This document shows positions 27,098 to 35,891 of a stretch of DNA of 64,000 nucleotides, one piece after another. Source of the DNA: Maribacter sp. (lineage in GTDB: Bacteria > Bacteroidota > Bacteroidia > Flavobacteriales > Flavobacteriaceae); NCBI GenBank assembly GCA_020629415.1, contig JAHDDL010000012.1:1-64000 (forward strand), given 5' to 3'. Numbering within the stretch: the first letter of the stretch is position 1; each line of letters opens with the position of its first letter. The notes beneath the pieces are model-generated. The model worked only from the letters and a program-made list of their open reading frames with translations. It was not told the origin of the DNA and searched no databases. A program made the translations under genes and the position numbers.

Positions 27098-28831
27098 TTA
27101 TTTCAATCTAACTTCAGAAACAGAAGCTCCGGAAGGAATCATTGGAAACACATTATCTTCTTGTTCTACCTTTACCTCTAGAAAATAAGGTTTGTCAGAA
27201 GCCATCATTTCTTGAATGGTAGATTTTAAATCTTTACGTTCAGAAATGCGCTTGGCCTCAATGCTATACCCTTCCGCTATTTTCACAAAATCAGGATTCA
27301 CCATAACCGTTGAAGCGTATCTTTTTTCAAAAAATAGTTCCTGCCACTGGCGTACCATCCCTAAATGCTCATTATTCAATACAACAATCTTTACAGGAAT
27401 GTTATGCTGAAAAATGACTCCTAGTTCTTGAATGGTCATTTGATAACCACCATCACCAATGATAGCGACTACTTCCCTCTCCATAGCACCCATTTTTGCT
27501 CCAATGGCAGCAGGTAATGCAAACCCCATGGTACCCAATCCGCCAGAAGTAATATTACTTTTAGATTGTGAAAATTTAGCGTATCTACAAGCGATCATTT
27601 GGTGTTGGCCCACGTCAGAAACAATAACCGCTTTGTTATTAGATGCTAAATTGATTTCTTCGATAACCTCACCCATTGTCAAACCTTCTTTGGTTGGATG
27701 AATGTCATTTTTTATAATGGTATCGAACTCTATTTTATATTTTTCTTTGAACCCATTATGCCAATCCTCATGCTTGTTCTCATTAAGCAATGGCAAAATT
27801 AAACCTAAAGTTTCTTTTGAGTTACCCAACACTGCAACATCTGCATGTACGTTTTTATTGACCTCGGCAGGATCTATCTCAAAGTGAATAACTTTGGCCT
27901 GTTTGGCATAATCTTCCAATCTACCCGTAACACGATCATCAAAACGCATGCCTATGGCAATTAATAAATCGCATTCATTAGTCATTAGGTTTGGTCCGTA
28001 ATTACCGTGCATACCTACCATACCTACATTTAAAGGGTGAGAAGTATCTAAAGCCGATGCTCCCATAATGGTCCAAGCGGCCGGAATCCCTGTTTTCTCT
28101 ACCAAATCCTTCAATTCTTGTTCGGCCTGACCAAGGATAACACCTTGTCCCCAAACTATAAAAGGTTTTTTAGCGCTATTGATTAAATCAGCAGCGGCCT
28201 GAATTGCACTCATTTTTGGTTTAGGTACAGGTTTATAACTTCTAACCCCTGTACATTTCTCATAAGAGAAATCAAACGCATCTATTTGCGCATTCTTGGT
28301 AATATCTACTAAAACCGGTCCTGGTCTACCAGATTTGGCAATGTAAAAAGCTTTTGCCATAACTTCTGGAATTTCAGAAGCTTCGGTAATTTGGTAATTC
28401 CATTTCGTTACCGGAGTAGAAATACCTATAATATCAGTCTCTTGAAAAGCATCGGTACCCAACAATTGTCTGGTTACTTGACCGGTAATGCACACCATTG
28501 GGGTTGAATCTATCTGTGCATCTGCTAGACCTGTCACTAAATTTGTGGCACCGGGACCAGAAGTAGCAATAGCGACACCTACTCTACCGGATACACGGGC
28601 ATACCCTTGGGCAGCATGTGTAGCTCCTTGCTCATGCCTAGTAAGAATATGGGTCAATTTATCTTGAAACTTATATAGTTCGTCGTACACCGGCATAATT
28701 GCCCCACCAGGGTAGCCGTACATTGTTTCGACACCTTCTGCCAACAAACAATGAATTATTGCCTCTGCTCCAGAAATCTTAATCGTTTTCTTGGAATCTG
28801 TACCTTTTTTCTTCTCTTTTACTGTTTCCAT
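27098..28831 (-). CDS. ilvB: Acetolactate synthase catalytic (large) subunit
   Basis: 577 residues. ThDP-enzyme layout: N-terminal Pyr domain with RHEQGATHAAQGYARVSG (catalytic Glu), central FAD-binding domain, and C-terminal PP domain with the GDGGYQM...NNEHLGMV metal/ThDP motif. It condenses two pyruvates, or pyruvate with 2-oxobutyrate. The N terminus carries a Lys-rich extension of about 15 residues. Second gene of the ilvD-ilvB-MT-ilvN-ilvC-ilvA cluster. Confidence 0.97.
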   Translation of the reverse strand: METVKEKKKGTDSKKTIKISGAEAIIHCLLAEGVETMYGYPGGAIMPVYDELYKFQDKLTHILTRHEQGATHAAQGYARVSGRVGVAIATSGPGATNLVTGLADAQIDSTPMVCITGQVTRQLLGTDAFQETDIIGISTPVTKWNYQITEASEIPEVMAKAFYIAKSGRPGPVLVDITKNAQIDAFDFSYEKCTGVRSYKPVPKPKMSAIQAAADLINSAKKPFIVWGQGVILGQAEQELKDLVEKTGIPAAWTIMGASALDTSHPLNVGMVGMHGNYGPNLMTNECDLLIAIGMRFDDRVTGRLEDYAKQAKVIHFEIDPAEVNKNVHADVAVLGNSKETLGLILPLLNENKHEDWHNGFKEKYKIEFDTIIKNDIHPTKEGLTMGEVIEEINLASNNKAVIVSDVGQHQMIACRYAKFSQSKSNITSGGLGTMGFALPAAIGAKMGAMEREVVAIIGDGGYQMTIQELGVIFQHNIPVKIVVLNNEHLGMVRQWQELFFEKRYASTVMVNPDFVKIAEGYSIEAKRISERKDLKSTIQEMMASDKPYFLEVKVEQEDNVFPMIPSGASVSEVRLK

Positions 28832-28924
28832 AATTAATAATCAAATTCAAGCATTGCATATAAGAGTTACAATTACCTGATATTAAAATCCCACTAGAAA
28901 TACTAAAAATCTAGCCGGTGTTAT

Positions 28925-30601
28925 TTAGAACTCATCTGTTACACAACCTTGCGCAGCAGAAGATACGGAACGAGCATATTTGTATAATACTCCTTTTTTA
29001 AACTTTAAAGCTGGCTCCACCCATGCTTCTTTACGCTTTGCCAATTCCTCGTCTGACACTTCTACATTAATAGAATTTGTTTCTGCGTCTATCGTAATTG
29101 TATCTCCATCTTTAACTAAGGCAATAGTACCTCCTTCTTGTGCCTCTGGCGAAATATGCCCTACCACAAAACCGTGTGTACCACCTGAGAAACGACCATC
29201 TGTAATTAACGCCACATCTTTACCTAACCCTGCTCCCATTATGGCCGCTGTAGGCTTTAGCATTTCCGGCATTCCCGGACCTCCTTTAGGACCTTCATAC
29301 CTAATGACGACTACATTTCCTTTTTCTACTTTACCTCCGCGTATAGCATCATTGGCATCATACTCACTATTAAATACTTTTGCTGTTCCTTTGAACAACA
29401 AACCTTCTTTTCCTGTAATTTTTGCTACAGAACCATTTTCTGCCAAATTACCATACAACATTCTTAAATGCCCTGTTGCCTTAATTGGTTTATCTAAAGG
29501 CATAATAACATCCTGACCTTCTTCCAAATCTGGGACATTCTCTAAATTCTCAGCTAAAGTCTTTCCTGTTACCGTTAAACAATCTCCATGTAAAAGACCA
29601 TTTTTTAACAAATACTTTAAGACTGCCGGTATACCGCCTATTCTATGGACATCTTCCATTAAATATTTACCACTAGGCTTTAAATCTGCAATAAACGGTG
29701 TAGTATCACTAATATGTTGAAAATCCTTTAGCGTAAAATCTATATCCGCAGCTCTTGCAATTGCCAAGAAATGTAAAACCGCATTGGTAGAACCTCCCAT
29801 AATGGTTACTAGACGAATAGCATTCTCCAAAGACTTACGGGTAACAATATCCAGAGGTTTAATATCTTTCTCAATAAGAATACGCATTTGTTTACCCGCT
29901 GCGATACACTCTTCTTCTTTATTGTTGCTAATTGCAGGGTTAGAAGAATTATATGGCATGGACATACCTAAAGCTTCTATGGCAGAAGCCATTGTATTTG
30001 CTGTATACATACCACCACAAGCACCAGCTCCTGGTATGGATTTTTTAATGATTGATTTATAATTTTTCTCGTCCATGGTACCGGCTACCTTCTCTCCCCA
30101 TGCCTCAAAAGCAGAAACAATATCCAACTTTCTATCCTCATGGCATCCAGAAGCTATGGTACCACCATATACTAATATTGCCGGACGGTTTAAACGTAAC
30201 ATTGCCATTAATGCACCTGGCATATTCTTATCACAACCTACAACTGTCACCAAAGCATCATAAGACATTCCCTGTACAACAGTTTCCATAGAATCTGCTA
30301 TAATGTCCCTAGACGGTAATGAAAAACGCATTCCTGGTGTACCCATGGATATACCGTCGCTAACACCAATAGTATTAAAAATCAAGCCTACAGTTTCTTT
30401 AGAGTTGACCCCTTCTTTAACTAATTTTGCCAAATCATTTAAGTGCATATTACAAGGATTACCTTCGTAACCAGTACTTGCAATACCAACTAATGGTTTA
30501 TTAAAATCCTCATCTTTAAAACCAATTGCATATAGCATTGCCTGTGCTGCCGGTTGTGTAGGATCTTGAGTAACGTTCTTACTGTATTTATTTAATTCCA
30601 T
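28925..30601 (-). CDS. ilvD: Dihydroxy-acid dehydratase
   Basis: 558 residues. The three Fe-S cysteines are visible in NPCNMHL (about residue 53), GCDKNMPG (about 122) and [12 protein letters not shown] (about 195), and the C-terminal [16 protein letters not shown] block is present. It dehydrates dihydroxy acids to 2-oxo acids for valine and isoleucine. It is the promoter-proximal gene of the minus-strand ilv cluster. Confidence 0.97.
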   Translation of the reverse strand: MELNKYSKNVTQDPTQPAAQAMLYAIGFKDEDFNKPLVGIASTGYEGNPCNMHLNDLAKLVKEGVNSKETVGLIFNTIGVSDGISMGTPGMRFSLPSRDIIADSMETVVQGMSYDALVTVVGCDKNMPGALMAMLRLNRPAILVYGGTIASGCHEDRKLDIVSAFEAWGEKVAGTMDEKNYKSIIKKSIPGAGACGGMYTANTMASAIEALGMSMPYNSSNPAISNNKEEECIAAGKQMRILIEKDIKPLDIVTRKSLENAIRLVTIMGGSTNAVLHFLAIARAADIDFTLKDFQHISDTTPFIADLKPSGKYLMEDVHRIGGIPAVLKYLLKNGLLHGDCLTVTGKTLAENLENVPDLEEGQDVIMPLDKPIKATGHLRMLYGNLAENGSVAKITGKEGLLFKGTAKVFNSEYDANDAIRGGKVEKGNVVVIRYEGPKGGPGMPEMLKPTAAIMGAGLGKDVALITDGRFSGGTHGFVVGHISPEAQEGGTIALVKDGDTITIDAETNSINVEVSDEELAKRKEAWVEPALKFKKGVLYKYARSVSSAAQGCVTDEF

Positions 30602-30647
30602 AATGTAAATCTCGTATGCTTATCTTGATTTTCTGATACCGTTAAAC

Positions 30648-30655
30648 CAAAGATA
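30648..30655 (-). promoter_or_regulatory. Candidate -7 box for the ilv operon
   Basis: Reads TATCTTTG on the minus strand, a full match to TANNTTTG, 46 bases before the ilvD ATG. No convincing -33 element at the usual spacing. The leader would be about 40 bases, too short for a classic attenuator. Confidence 0.35.
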
Positions 30656-30807
30656 TAAGTTTATAAAAATTTCTGTTTTTAACTACAATTAACAATCCAA
30701 ATTCATTTTATCGAAATAATACACAAACAACTAATTATCAATAACTTAAATAGTGTTTTCATATCATATTCAATACTTCAAAAGTGACCTGTTTTATTAT
30801 AGTATCA

Positions 30808-30844
30808 TAAAAAAACCTGCATCAAATAATTCTGATACAGGTTT
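30808..30844 (-). terminator. Intrinsic terminator of the pxp operon
   Basis: An AAACCTG-rich stem (30812-30822 with 30833-30843, one mismatch) followed on the minus strand by a U-run. It lies about 150 bases beyond the pxpC stop. Confidence 0.7.
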
Positions 30845-30991
30845 CTCTACATAATGAAAAGCTATATCATCCCATAACAGGAACGACACTGACTATTTCA
30901 ATATTTAGGTTTATTAACATCATTTTACAATAGTACTTAAAAAATGGCTTACAGATACCCCCTTCACAAAATTGATATAAAAAGTATCAAA

Positions 30992-31831
30992 TTACACTAA
31001 TTTGATACTTAAAGAATCACCACCTTTTTTTTGAGCCAAAATACAAATAGCCTTATCCGTCAACTGCACTACCCTAGGGTAACCACCGGTGGTTTGGCCG
31101 TCTTTCATCAATACTATAAGTTTGCCTGCGGGTGTTAATTGTACCGTACCGGGAATGGTAGCAGAAGTAAGCATTGAAATGGTATGCGGCCGTATAGTTT
31201 CGGTCAATTGATATGCCATTCTATTATTCTCATGAGCTACAGTAAATGTTTTAGAGAAAATATCTTCTAACTGCTTATCGGTCAACAAATCAAATTCTGG
31301 AGCTTTAGTTACTTCTAGAACAGTATCGTCTAAAAATGAATCTACCTTAATCTCAGATATTTTAGGTTGAAAATTTAATTGGGTAGAGTATGGTACTATA
31401 TCATTATCATTCAGCCTGTTGTTCTTTGTAATGGGTCTATAAAAAGATCTACTGCCCAATACTTGTTCAGAAGTAAATCCGCCTTTTACGGCCAAGTAAG
31501 ACCTAAAACCTTTTTCTAATTTACCAAAAGAAATAATATCGCCTTTCTCTATTTTATAAACCTTGTAATTCTGTATAGGCAAATTATTTAGCGTTGCAGA
31601 CAATTTTGCTCCACCAAGTGCCATATATGTTTCTTTTTCAAAGACAAGCGTTGGTCCTGTCATAGTAATTTCCAAGACCGCGGACGGTTCCTTATTTTCT
31701 AAAAGAGAATCTAATTTAAATACCGATATTTCATCCATAACACCTGAAACGGGAACACCTTTGTTTCTATAATGAAATCTACCGGCATCCTGTATAGTAG
31801 TATAAAAACCTGCTTTTAAGACTTTAAGCAT
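30992..31831 (-). CDS. pxpC: 5-oxoprolinase subunit C (biotin-dependent carboxyltransferase-like)
   Basis: 279 residues. It matches the KipA/allophanate hydrolase subunit 2 fold: LKAGFYTTIQDAGRFHYRNKGVPVSG at the N terminus and IPGTVQLTPAGKLIVLMKDGQTTGGYPRV toward the C terminus. With PxpA and PxpB it hydrolyses 5-oxoproline (pyroglutamate) to glutamate at the cost of ATP. Its start overlaps the pxpB stop by 8 bases. Last gene of the operon. Confidence 0.93.
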   Translation of the reverse strand: MLKVLKAGFYTTIQDAGRFHYRNKGVPVSGVMDEISVFKLDSLLENKEPSAVLEITMTGPTLVFEKETYMALGGAKLSATLNNLPIQNYKVYKIEKGDIISFGKLEKGFRSYLAVKGGFTSEQVLGSRSFYRPITKNNRLNDNDIVPYSTQLNFQPKISEIKVDSFLDDTVLEVTKAPEFDLLTDKQLEDIFSKTFTVAHENNRMAYQLTETIRPHTISMLTSATIPGTVQLTPAGKLIVLMKDGQTTGGYPRVVQLTDKAICILAQKKGGDSLSIKLV

Positions 31832-32561
31832 CTATTTTAATTTTTTCAGGTTTATAAATGCCTACCTCAGCTTCTATTTTACGAAGATCATGCTCCGCCT
31901 TGGAAATTCTATAAAATTCAATTTTATCACCTACACTCACAAAACACGGATTCTCTTTGGTTGCATCAAAAATTGGCACCGCGCAATTACCTATAATATT
32001 CCAACCACCAGGTGACTCTTGCGGATAAATTCCTGTTTGCTTACCAGCAATACCAACAGCACCCTTAACCACTTTTGATCTTGGTATAGCTTTTCTTGGC
32101 ACCTCTAAATCTTTATCTATACCACCCAAATACATAAAACCAGGTAAAAACCCAATTCCAAAAACAGTATAGCTAGCGGCTGTATGCATCGCAATAATTT
32201 CTTCTTTTGTTTTCTGAAGCCTGTTTGCAACTTCTTCTAAATCTAGACCGAACTCCAAATCATATGACACTGGTAGTCGCCATAAATATCTATCCGGTTT
32301 TGGCGACTCCTTTAATTGCGCGTACCAATTATGAATACGGGAAGATAATTTTAGAAAATCTAGTTGTTTTATCCTGTTTGTGATCAACAAAGAGTTATAT
32401 GAAGGCACCAATTCCCATTCCTTATCTATAAATATTTCTTTGGTTAAAAATCTTTCGAAATGTAAAATTTTTTCCAAAATAATTTCACTGACCTCATTTG
32501 GCCATTCAATCATCACAGAATGGACTCCGAACGGTTTAATATTTATTTTAGGGGAATTCAC
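31824..32561 (-). CDS. pxpB: 5-oxoprolinase subunit B
   Basis: 245 residues. KipI/allophanate hydrolase subunit 1 family, with the signature YTVFGIGFLPGFMYLGG (about residues 135-151), PRKAIPRSKV and SPGGWNIIGNC. It overlaps pxpA by 4 bases and pxpC by 8, indicating tight translational coupling of a complex. In Bacillus the homologue KipI was first described as a kinase inhibitor; the metabolic role is the better-supported one. Confidence 0.93.
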   Translation of the reverse strand: MNSPKINIKPFGVHSVMIEWPNEVSEIILEKILHFERFLTKEIFIDKEWELVPSYNSLLITNRIKQLDFLKLSSRIHNWYAQLKESPKPDRYLWRLPVSYDLEFGLDLEEVANRLQKTKEEIIAMHTAASYTVFGIGFLPGFMYLGGIDKDLEVPRKAIPRSKVVKGAVGIAGKQTGIYPQESPGGWNIIGNCAVPIFDATKENPCFVSVGDKIEFYRISKAEHDLRKIEAEVGIYKPEKIKIDA

Positions 32562-33301
32562 GGTTTTACTTGTAGATTATGATAAGGCAATTCATTAGAA
32601 AGATACGTTAAAATTTGTAAAGCAGCAGGAGTATCTCCATGAATACAATAGGTATCAGCCTTAATATTTACATTCTTGTCTGTTATGGTTTTTACGACCT
32701 TATCATTATACATGCGTAAAATATGATTTAAGACCTCTTCACCAGACGTAATCAAGGCGTCTTTCTCTTTCCTTGACACCAAACTTAAATCATCATTATA
32801 ATTTCTATCGGCAAAGGCTTCTACTAAAACTTCAAATCCATTTTTAATTGCCAATTTTTGAATGATGCTGTTATAAGGAACATATAACAGGACAGTATGC
32901 TTATAAGGTGCTATAGCTGTTAAAAATGTTTCTGCCAATTGTACATCTTTTGCTATATCGTTATATAAAGCACCATGTGGTTTAATATGGTGCAATGGTA
33001 TATCTATTTCTTCACGTACAGATTCAAATGCCTGCATTTGAGTTTTAATACTTTTAATAAGTACATCATTGGAAATTGACATACTCACACGCCCAAAATT
33101 CTCTATATCTGGATATGAAGGATGCGCACCCACCTTAACTTGATGTTTCTTTGCCAGTTCTAAGCATAATTTAATGGTCTCTTTTGAACCTGCATGACCA
33201 CCACAAGCAATATTACACGAACTTATCATTGGAAACAGGTCTTTCTCATTACCTACACCCTCCCCAACATCACAATTAATATCTATACTTCTTTTTGTCA
33301 T
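32558..33301 (-). CDS. pxpA: 5-oxoprolinase subunit A (LamB/YcsF family)
   Basis: 247 residues. N-terminal DINCDVGEGVG, then SCNIACGGHAG and VGAHPSYPD, and the C-terminal CIHGDTPAA, all signatures of the LamB/YcsF family. It starts directly after the transporter stop codon (no gap) and overlaps pxpB by 4 bases. Confidence 0.95.
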   Translation of the reverse strand: MTKRSIDINCDVGEGVGNEKDLFPMISSCNIACGGHAGSKETIKLCLELAKKHQVKVGAHPSYPDIENFGRVSMSISNDVLIKSIKTQMQAFESVREEIDIPLHHIKPHGALYNDIAKDVQLAETFLTAIAPYKHTVLLYVPYNSIIQKLAIKNGFEVLVEAFADRNYNDDLSLVSRKEKDALITSGEEVLNHILRMYNDKVVKTITDKNVNIKADTYCIHGDTPAALQILTYLSNELPYHNLQVKP

Positions 33302-34495
33302 CTACAAAACACCTAAAACGGTTAGTATACTTTTAGCACCTAATAAAACGGAAAGGAGAATAATTAGTCCGCCGAAAACATTCTGCAACATAGTGTTTTT
33401 ATATTTCCCCATTACTCCCGCTCTATTTACAACCCATAATAAGAAGACCGCAATAACAGGCAATAACAATCCATTTGTAATCTGGGCAAATTTGATAATC
33501 TCAATAGGTTTAATTCCGAAGGACAAAAAGAAAACACCTAGCCCTAAAATTATCATCCATATCATTCTAAACTTAGCATCTTTAAATTCTGCATTCCATC
33601 CAAAGCAACTATTTGCAACATAGGCTGCAGCCAAAGGCGCCGTTATAGCCGAAGTAATACCGGCTGCACACATTCCTATTCCTAAAAAATATAAAGCAGC
33701 AGACCCGTACAATGGTTCTAAGGCCTTTGCCATATCAATTACATTATTGACCTCAGATGAATTTATAGCCGCAGCAGAAATAATAATACTTATAGAAACG
33801 AGTCCGCCTAAAATAATAGAAACCAATGTATCTCTCTTTGCTAATTTCAAATCATCTTTAGATTTCCATTTCTCACTGACCAAGGCAGCATGTAAAAAAA
33901 GATTATAGGGAACAACTGTAGTACCTACCAAAGCTATTATAGTAAGAATACCTTTTTCCGGTACCGTAGGTATTAACAGCCCTTTATGCAGCTCCCACAT
34001 ATCCGGCTTGGTCAATATAGCCGTCATAACAAAAGAAAGGCTCATAATAAGCACCAACACTATAAATACCTTCTCCAAGGCTTTATAACTACCTAGATAT
34101 AATAAGAGAAAAGCAAGACTTCCTAATATAAAGGGATACAAATGACCATATTCCATACCAAACAAGGCCTCCATACCTAAGGTAGCACCGCCAATATTAC
34201 CAGCTTCATAAGAAGCATTACCTATTATAATAGCAGAAAAGATAAGTACGATAACACTATTGCGAATTAAAGGATTGTGAAGTTCTTGCTTAATAACATC
34301 TGCCAAACCTTTTTGCGTTACAATACCCAAACGGGCGGACATTTCTTGTAAAATATAGGTTGCTATTATAGATAACAGCATGGCCCACAGCAAGCTAAAC
34401 CCAAAATTAACACCTGCCAAGGTACATGCCGTAACCGTTCCCGGGCCAATAAACGCCGCAGCTACCAGTACTCCCGGACCTAATTTCTTAAACAT
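33302..34495 (-). CDS. NRAMP-family transporter lacking the metal-site motifs, in the pxp operon
   Basis: 397 residues and about eleven membrane helices. It is of NRAMP fold (LGPGVLVAAAFIGPG at the start, TM6 block VGTTVVPYNLFLHAAL). However, the TM1 motif DPGN that binds manganese or iron is GPGT (residues 17-20), and the TM6 Met-Pro-His-Asn is Val-Pro-Tyr-Asn (195-198). It is therefore unlikely to be a Mn/Fe importer. B. subtilis carries an NRAMP-like gene (ycsG) beside ycsF and kipIA, so the link to 5-oxoprolinase is recurrent, and uptake of 5-oxoproline or a related compound is a fair guess. First gene of the operon. Confidence 0.87.
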   Translation of the reverse strand: MFKKLGPGVLVAAAFIGPGTVTACTLAGVNFGFSLLWAMLLSIIATYILQEMSARLGIVTQKGLADVIKQELHNPLIRNSVIVLIFSAIIIGNASYEAGNIGGATLGMEALFGMEYGHLYPFILGSLAFLLLYLGSYKALEKVFIVLVLIMSLSFVMTAILTKPDMWELHKGLLIPTVPEKGILTIIALVGTTVVPYNLFLHAALVSEKWKSKDDLKLAKRDTLVSIILGGLVSISIIISAAAINSSEVNNVIDMAKALEPLYGSAALYFLGIGMCAAGITSAITAPLAAAYVANSCFGWNAEFKDAKFRMIWMIILGLGVFFLSFGIKPIEIIKFAQITNGLLLPVIAVFLLWVVNRAGVMGKYKNTMLQNVFGGLIILLSVLLGAKSILTVLGVL

Positions 34496-34586
34496 TTGGT
34501 AAAATTATCGTTCTTGTAAATATAATTACTAAATCCGTCTTTTCTCACCATACCCAAAATCATTTTCACCACAATTTTAACATTTT

Positions 34587-34624
34587 AAAATGCAGTTTAT
34601 CTAAAAAAATGCAGTTCATCTAAA
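34587..34624. repeat. Tandem 19-base repeat before the NRAMP-pxp operon
   Basis: Two abutting 19-base copies (34587-34605 and 34606-34624) differ at one T/C position; the core is ATGCAGTTYATCTAAA. They lie about 92-130 bases upstream of the transporter start and 86 bases before the plus-strand gene at 34710, so they could be a pair of regulator sites for either. Confidence 0.5.
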
Positions 34625-34709
34625 AGTTGGATGTCGTTTATCGAGATTACATAATAATACAAAAAGAACACGGTTATAGCTATCCCCAAACCTTAAACTT
34701 AACCTATTA

Positions 34710-35156
34710 ATGATTTGTTTAGAATGTAAGAAAGAACTCGGTTATTTAGATCACAAAAATGCAATGGAAAGTGCAGGTGTAGAACTTTGTGCCAAACACC
34801 ATGAGCGAATTAAGTTATTGATCAACAAACACAATACACCATTAGAAGCTATACAGCTTTATTATGCGCTAAAAGAAGCAGGTGTAAATTCTATGTTAGA
34901 ATGGTGGGACGGCAAAAAGTCTATTGACATTGCCATTTCTCGTGTAAAACTCAATATTGAGATAGATTCTGAATATGAAAAGCTTACGGAACACGAAGCT
35001 ATAAACAATTTAGAAGAGGCCATGCACTCATTTAAAAATGGCTTTACTACCATTAGAATTCCGCATATTGTTGTGCGCTATTATTTAAATGAAACAGTGA
35101 ACAATATTATTGGAATAATGGAAGGTCTCAAAGCCAACATTAAAGTTATTAACTAA
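34710..35156 (+). CDS. Small protein with zinc knuckle and PD-(D/E)XK-like core
   Basis: 148 residues, no family recognised with certainty. The N terminus has Cys3, Cys6, Cys27 and His30/His31, a plausible zinc site. Residues 70-115 read as strand-strand-helix-strand with SIDIAI (Asp73), LNIEID (Glu84, Asp86) and a final strand TTIRIPHIVV, the layout of DUF559/Vsr-type restriction-endonuclease folds, although the usual Lys/Gln of the motif is not evident (Ser87, Glu88 follow). It might bind or cut nucleic acid, or be an inactive relative. The membrane-protein gene follows after 10 bases. Confidence 0.65.
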   Translation: MICLECKKELGYLDHKNAMESAGVELCAKHHERIKLLINKHNTPLEAIQLYYALKEAGVNSMLEWWDGKKSIDIAISRVKLNIEIDSEYEKLTEHEAINNLEEAMHSFKNGFTTIRIPHIVVRYYLNETVNNIIGIMEGLKANIKVIN

Positions 35157-35166
35157 AAAACTAGAT

Positions 35167-35730
35167 ATGGAAAATTCTAAAAAAGCATTTAGAAACCCCA
35201 TTAGGGCAGCTATTGCAACTCTTTTGATGGGTATGGTAATGCGAATACTTCATTATCCGTTTTCTGAAGGAATAATTTTTATATCCTTTGCCGCTATATT
35301 AATACTATATACCGTACGTTTTTCTAGAAAAAAAGAAAAAAAATCTGTAGACCTAATTAAAATGGCCTTGGTACTTTTTTGGACCACCAACGGAATATTG
35401 ACAATTTTAGACTTTACCCATACCTTATTTTTTCAAATTGGTACGGCATTTACCTTTATCGCATGGTTTGCCATGGAAGGCACTTCATATTTCATGTCCA
35501 GAGACGGAGATGTAAACAATAGCATGACCGAAATTATTTGGAACTTTGTTATGGTAATAGGTGTCATAACCCTAATCTGTGGCGGCCTAATGCATTTATT
35601 AACGTGGGATTACTCTATACCTGTACTTACACTTGGCCTTACAATAGTAACAAGTTATATTCTTAAAGACATTTTTACCGCTCCAAAAAGCAACGAAGAC
35701 GATATAAATAATGAAGGGCTATACTCTTAA
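35167..35730 (+). CDS. Six-helix membrane protein of unknown function
   Basis: 187 residues. Hydrophobic helices lie near residues 14-30, 37-52, 66-82, 88-105, 122-140 and 147-165, with a basic loop SRKKEKKS after the second and an acidic Asn/Asp/Glu tail (KSNEDDINNEGLYS). The start AFRNPIRAAIATLLMGMVMRILHYPF resembles flavobacterial inner-membrane proteins distantly like GldL, but this is only a composition-level likeness. Co-transcribed with the upstream zinc-knuckle gene. Confidence 0.65.
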   Translation: MENSKKAFRNPIRAAIATLLMGMVMRILHYPFSEGIIFISFAAILILYTVRFSRKKEKKSVDLIKMALVLFWTTNGILTILDFTHTLFFQIGTAFTFIAWFAMEGTSYFMSRDGDVNNSMTEIIWNFVMVIGVITLICGGLMHLLTWDYSIPVLTLGLTIVTSYILKDIFTAPKSNEDDINNEGLYS

Positions 35731-35758
35731 TAGTGATTACTTTTTATTATATATAATT

Positions 35759-35839
35759 TTACCCCAACCAACCCTCTCAAGTTGGTGAACAGTTTTGAAT
35801 GGTTTTTGAAATATTATTACCATTCAAATCTTGTTCATT
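35759..35839 (-). pseudogene. Decayed duplicate of the comM 3' end
   Basis: Read on the minus strand in one frame, the last 23 codons give LNGNNIS, TIQ and EGWLG followed by a stop, matching the true ComM tail (LDGNHIS, AIQ, EGWLG, stop) at 13 of 23 positions, with one internal TGA. The bottom 19 bases (TACCCCAACCAACCCTCTC on the plus strand) are identical to 35893-35911 in comM. The fragment lies about 130 bases downstream of the intact gene. It also contains a 9-base inverted repeat (35795-35803 with 35819-35827). Confidence 0.7.
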
Positions 35840-35891
35840 TTTTCAATCTACTTTTTTCAAAGTTCCAAGTATATTGACGATTACCATAATA

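Larger units (their letters stand above)
30602..30991. other. Intergenic region between the ilv and pxp operons
   Basis: 390 bases, strongly AT-rich. It holds a candidate ilvD promoter box near its left end and the terminator of the pxp operon at 30808-30844. I see no reading frame with coding character and no leader peptide rich in branched-chain codons. Confidence 0.7.

Noticed and set aside
28980..29516. 178-codon open frame on the plus strand
   Set aside because: Antisense to ilvD, whose motifs are complete; Pro/Ser-rich nonsense sequence without family features.
35795..35827. Terminator for the plus-strand membrane-protein gene
   Set aside because: The 9-base inverted repeat has no T-run after it and is explained as part of the decayed comM tail copy.
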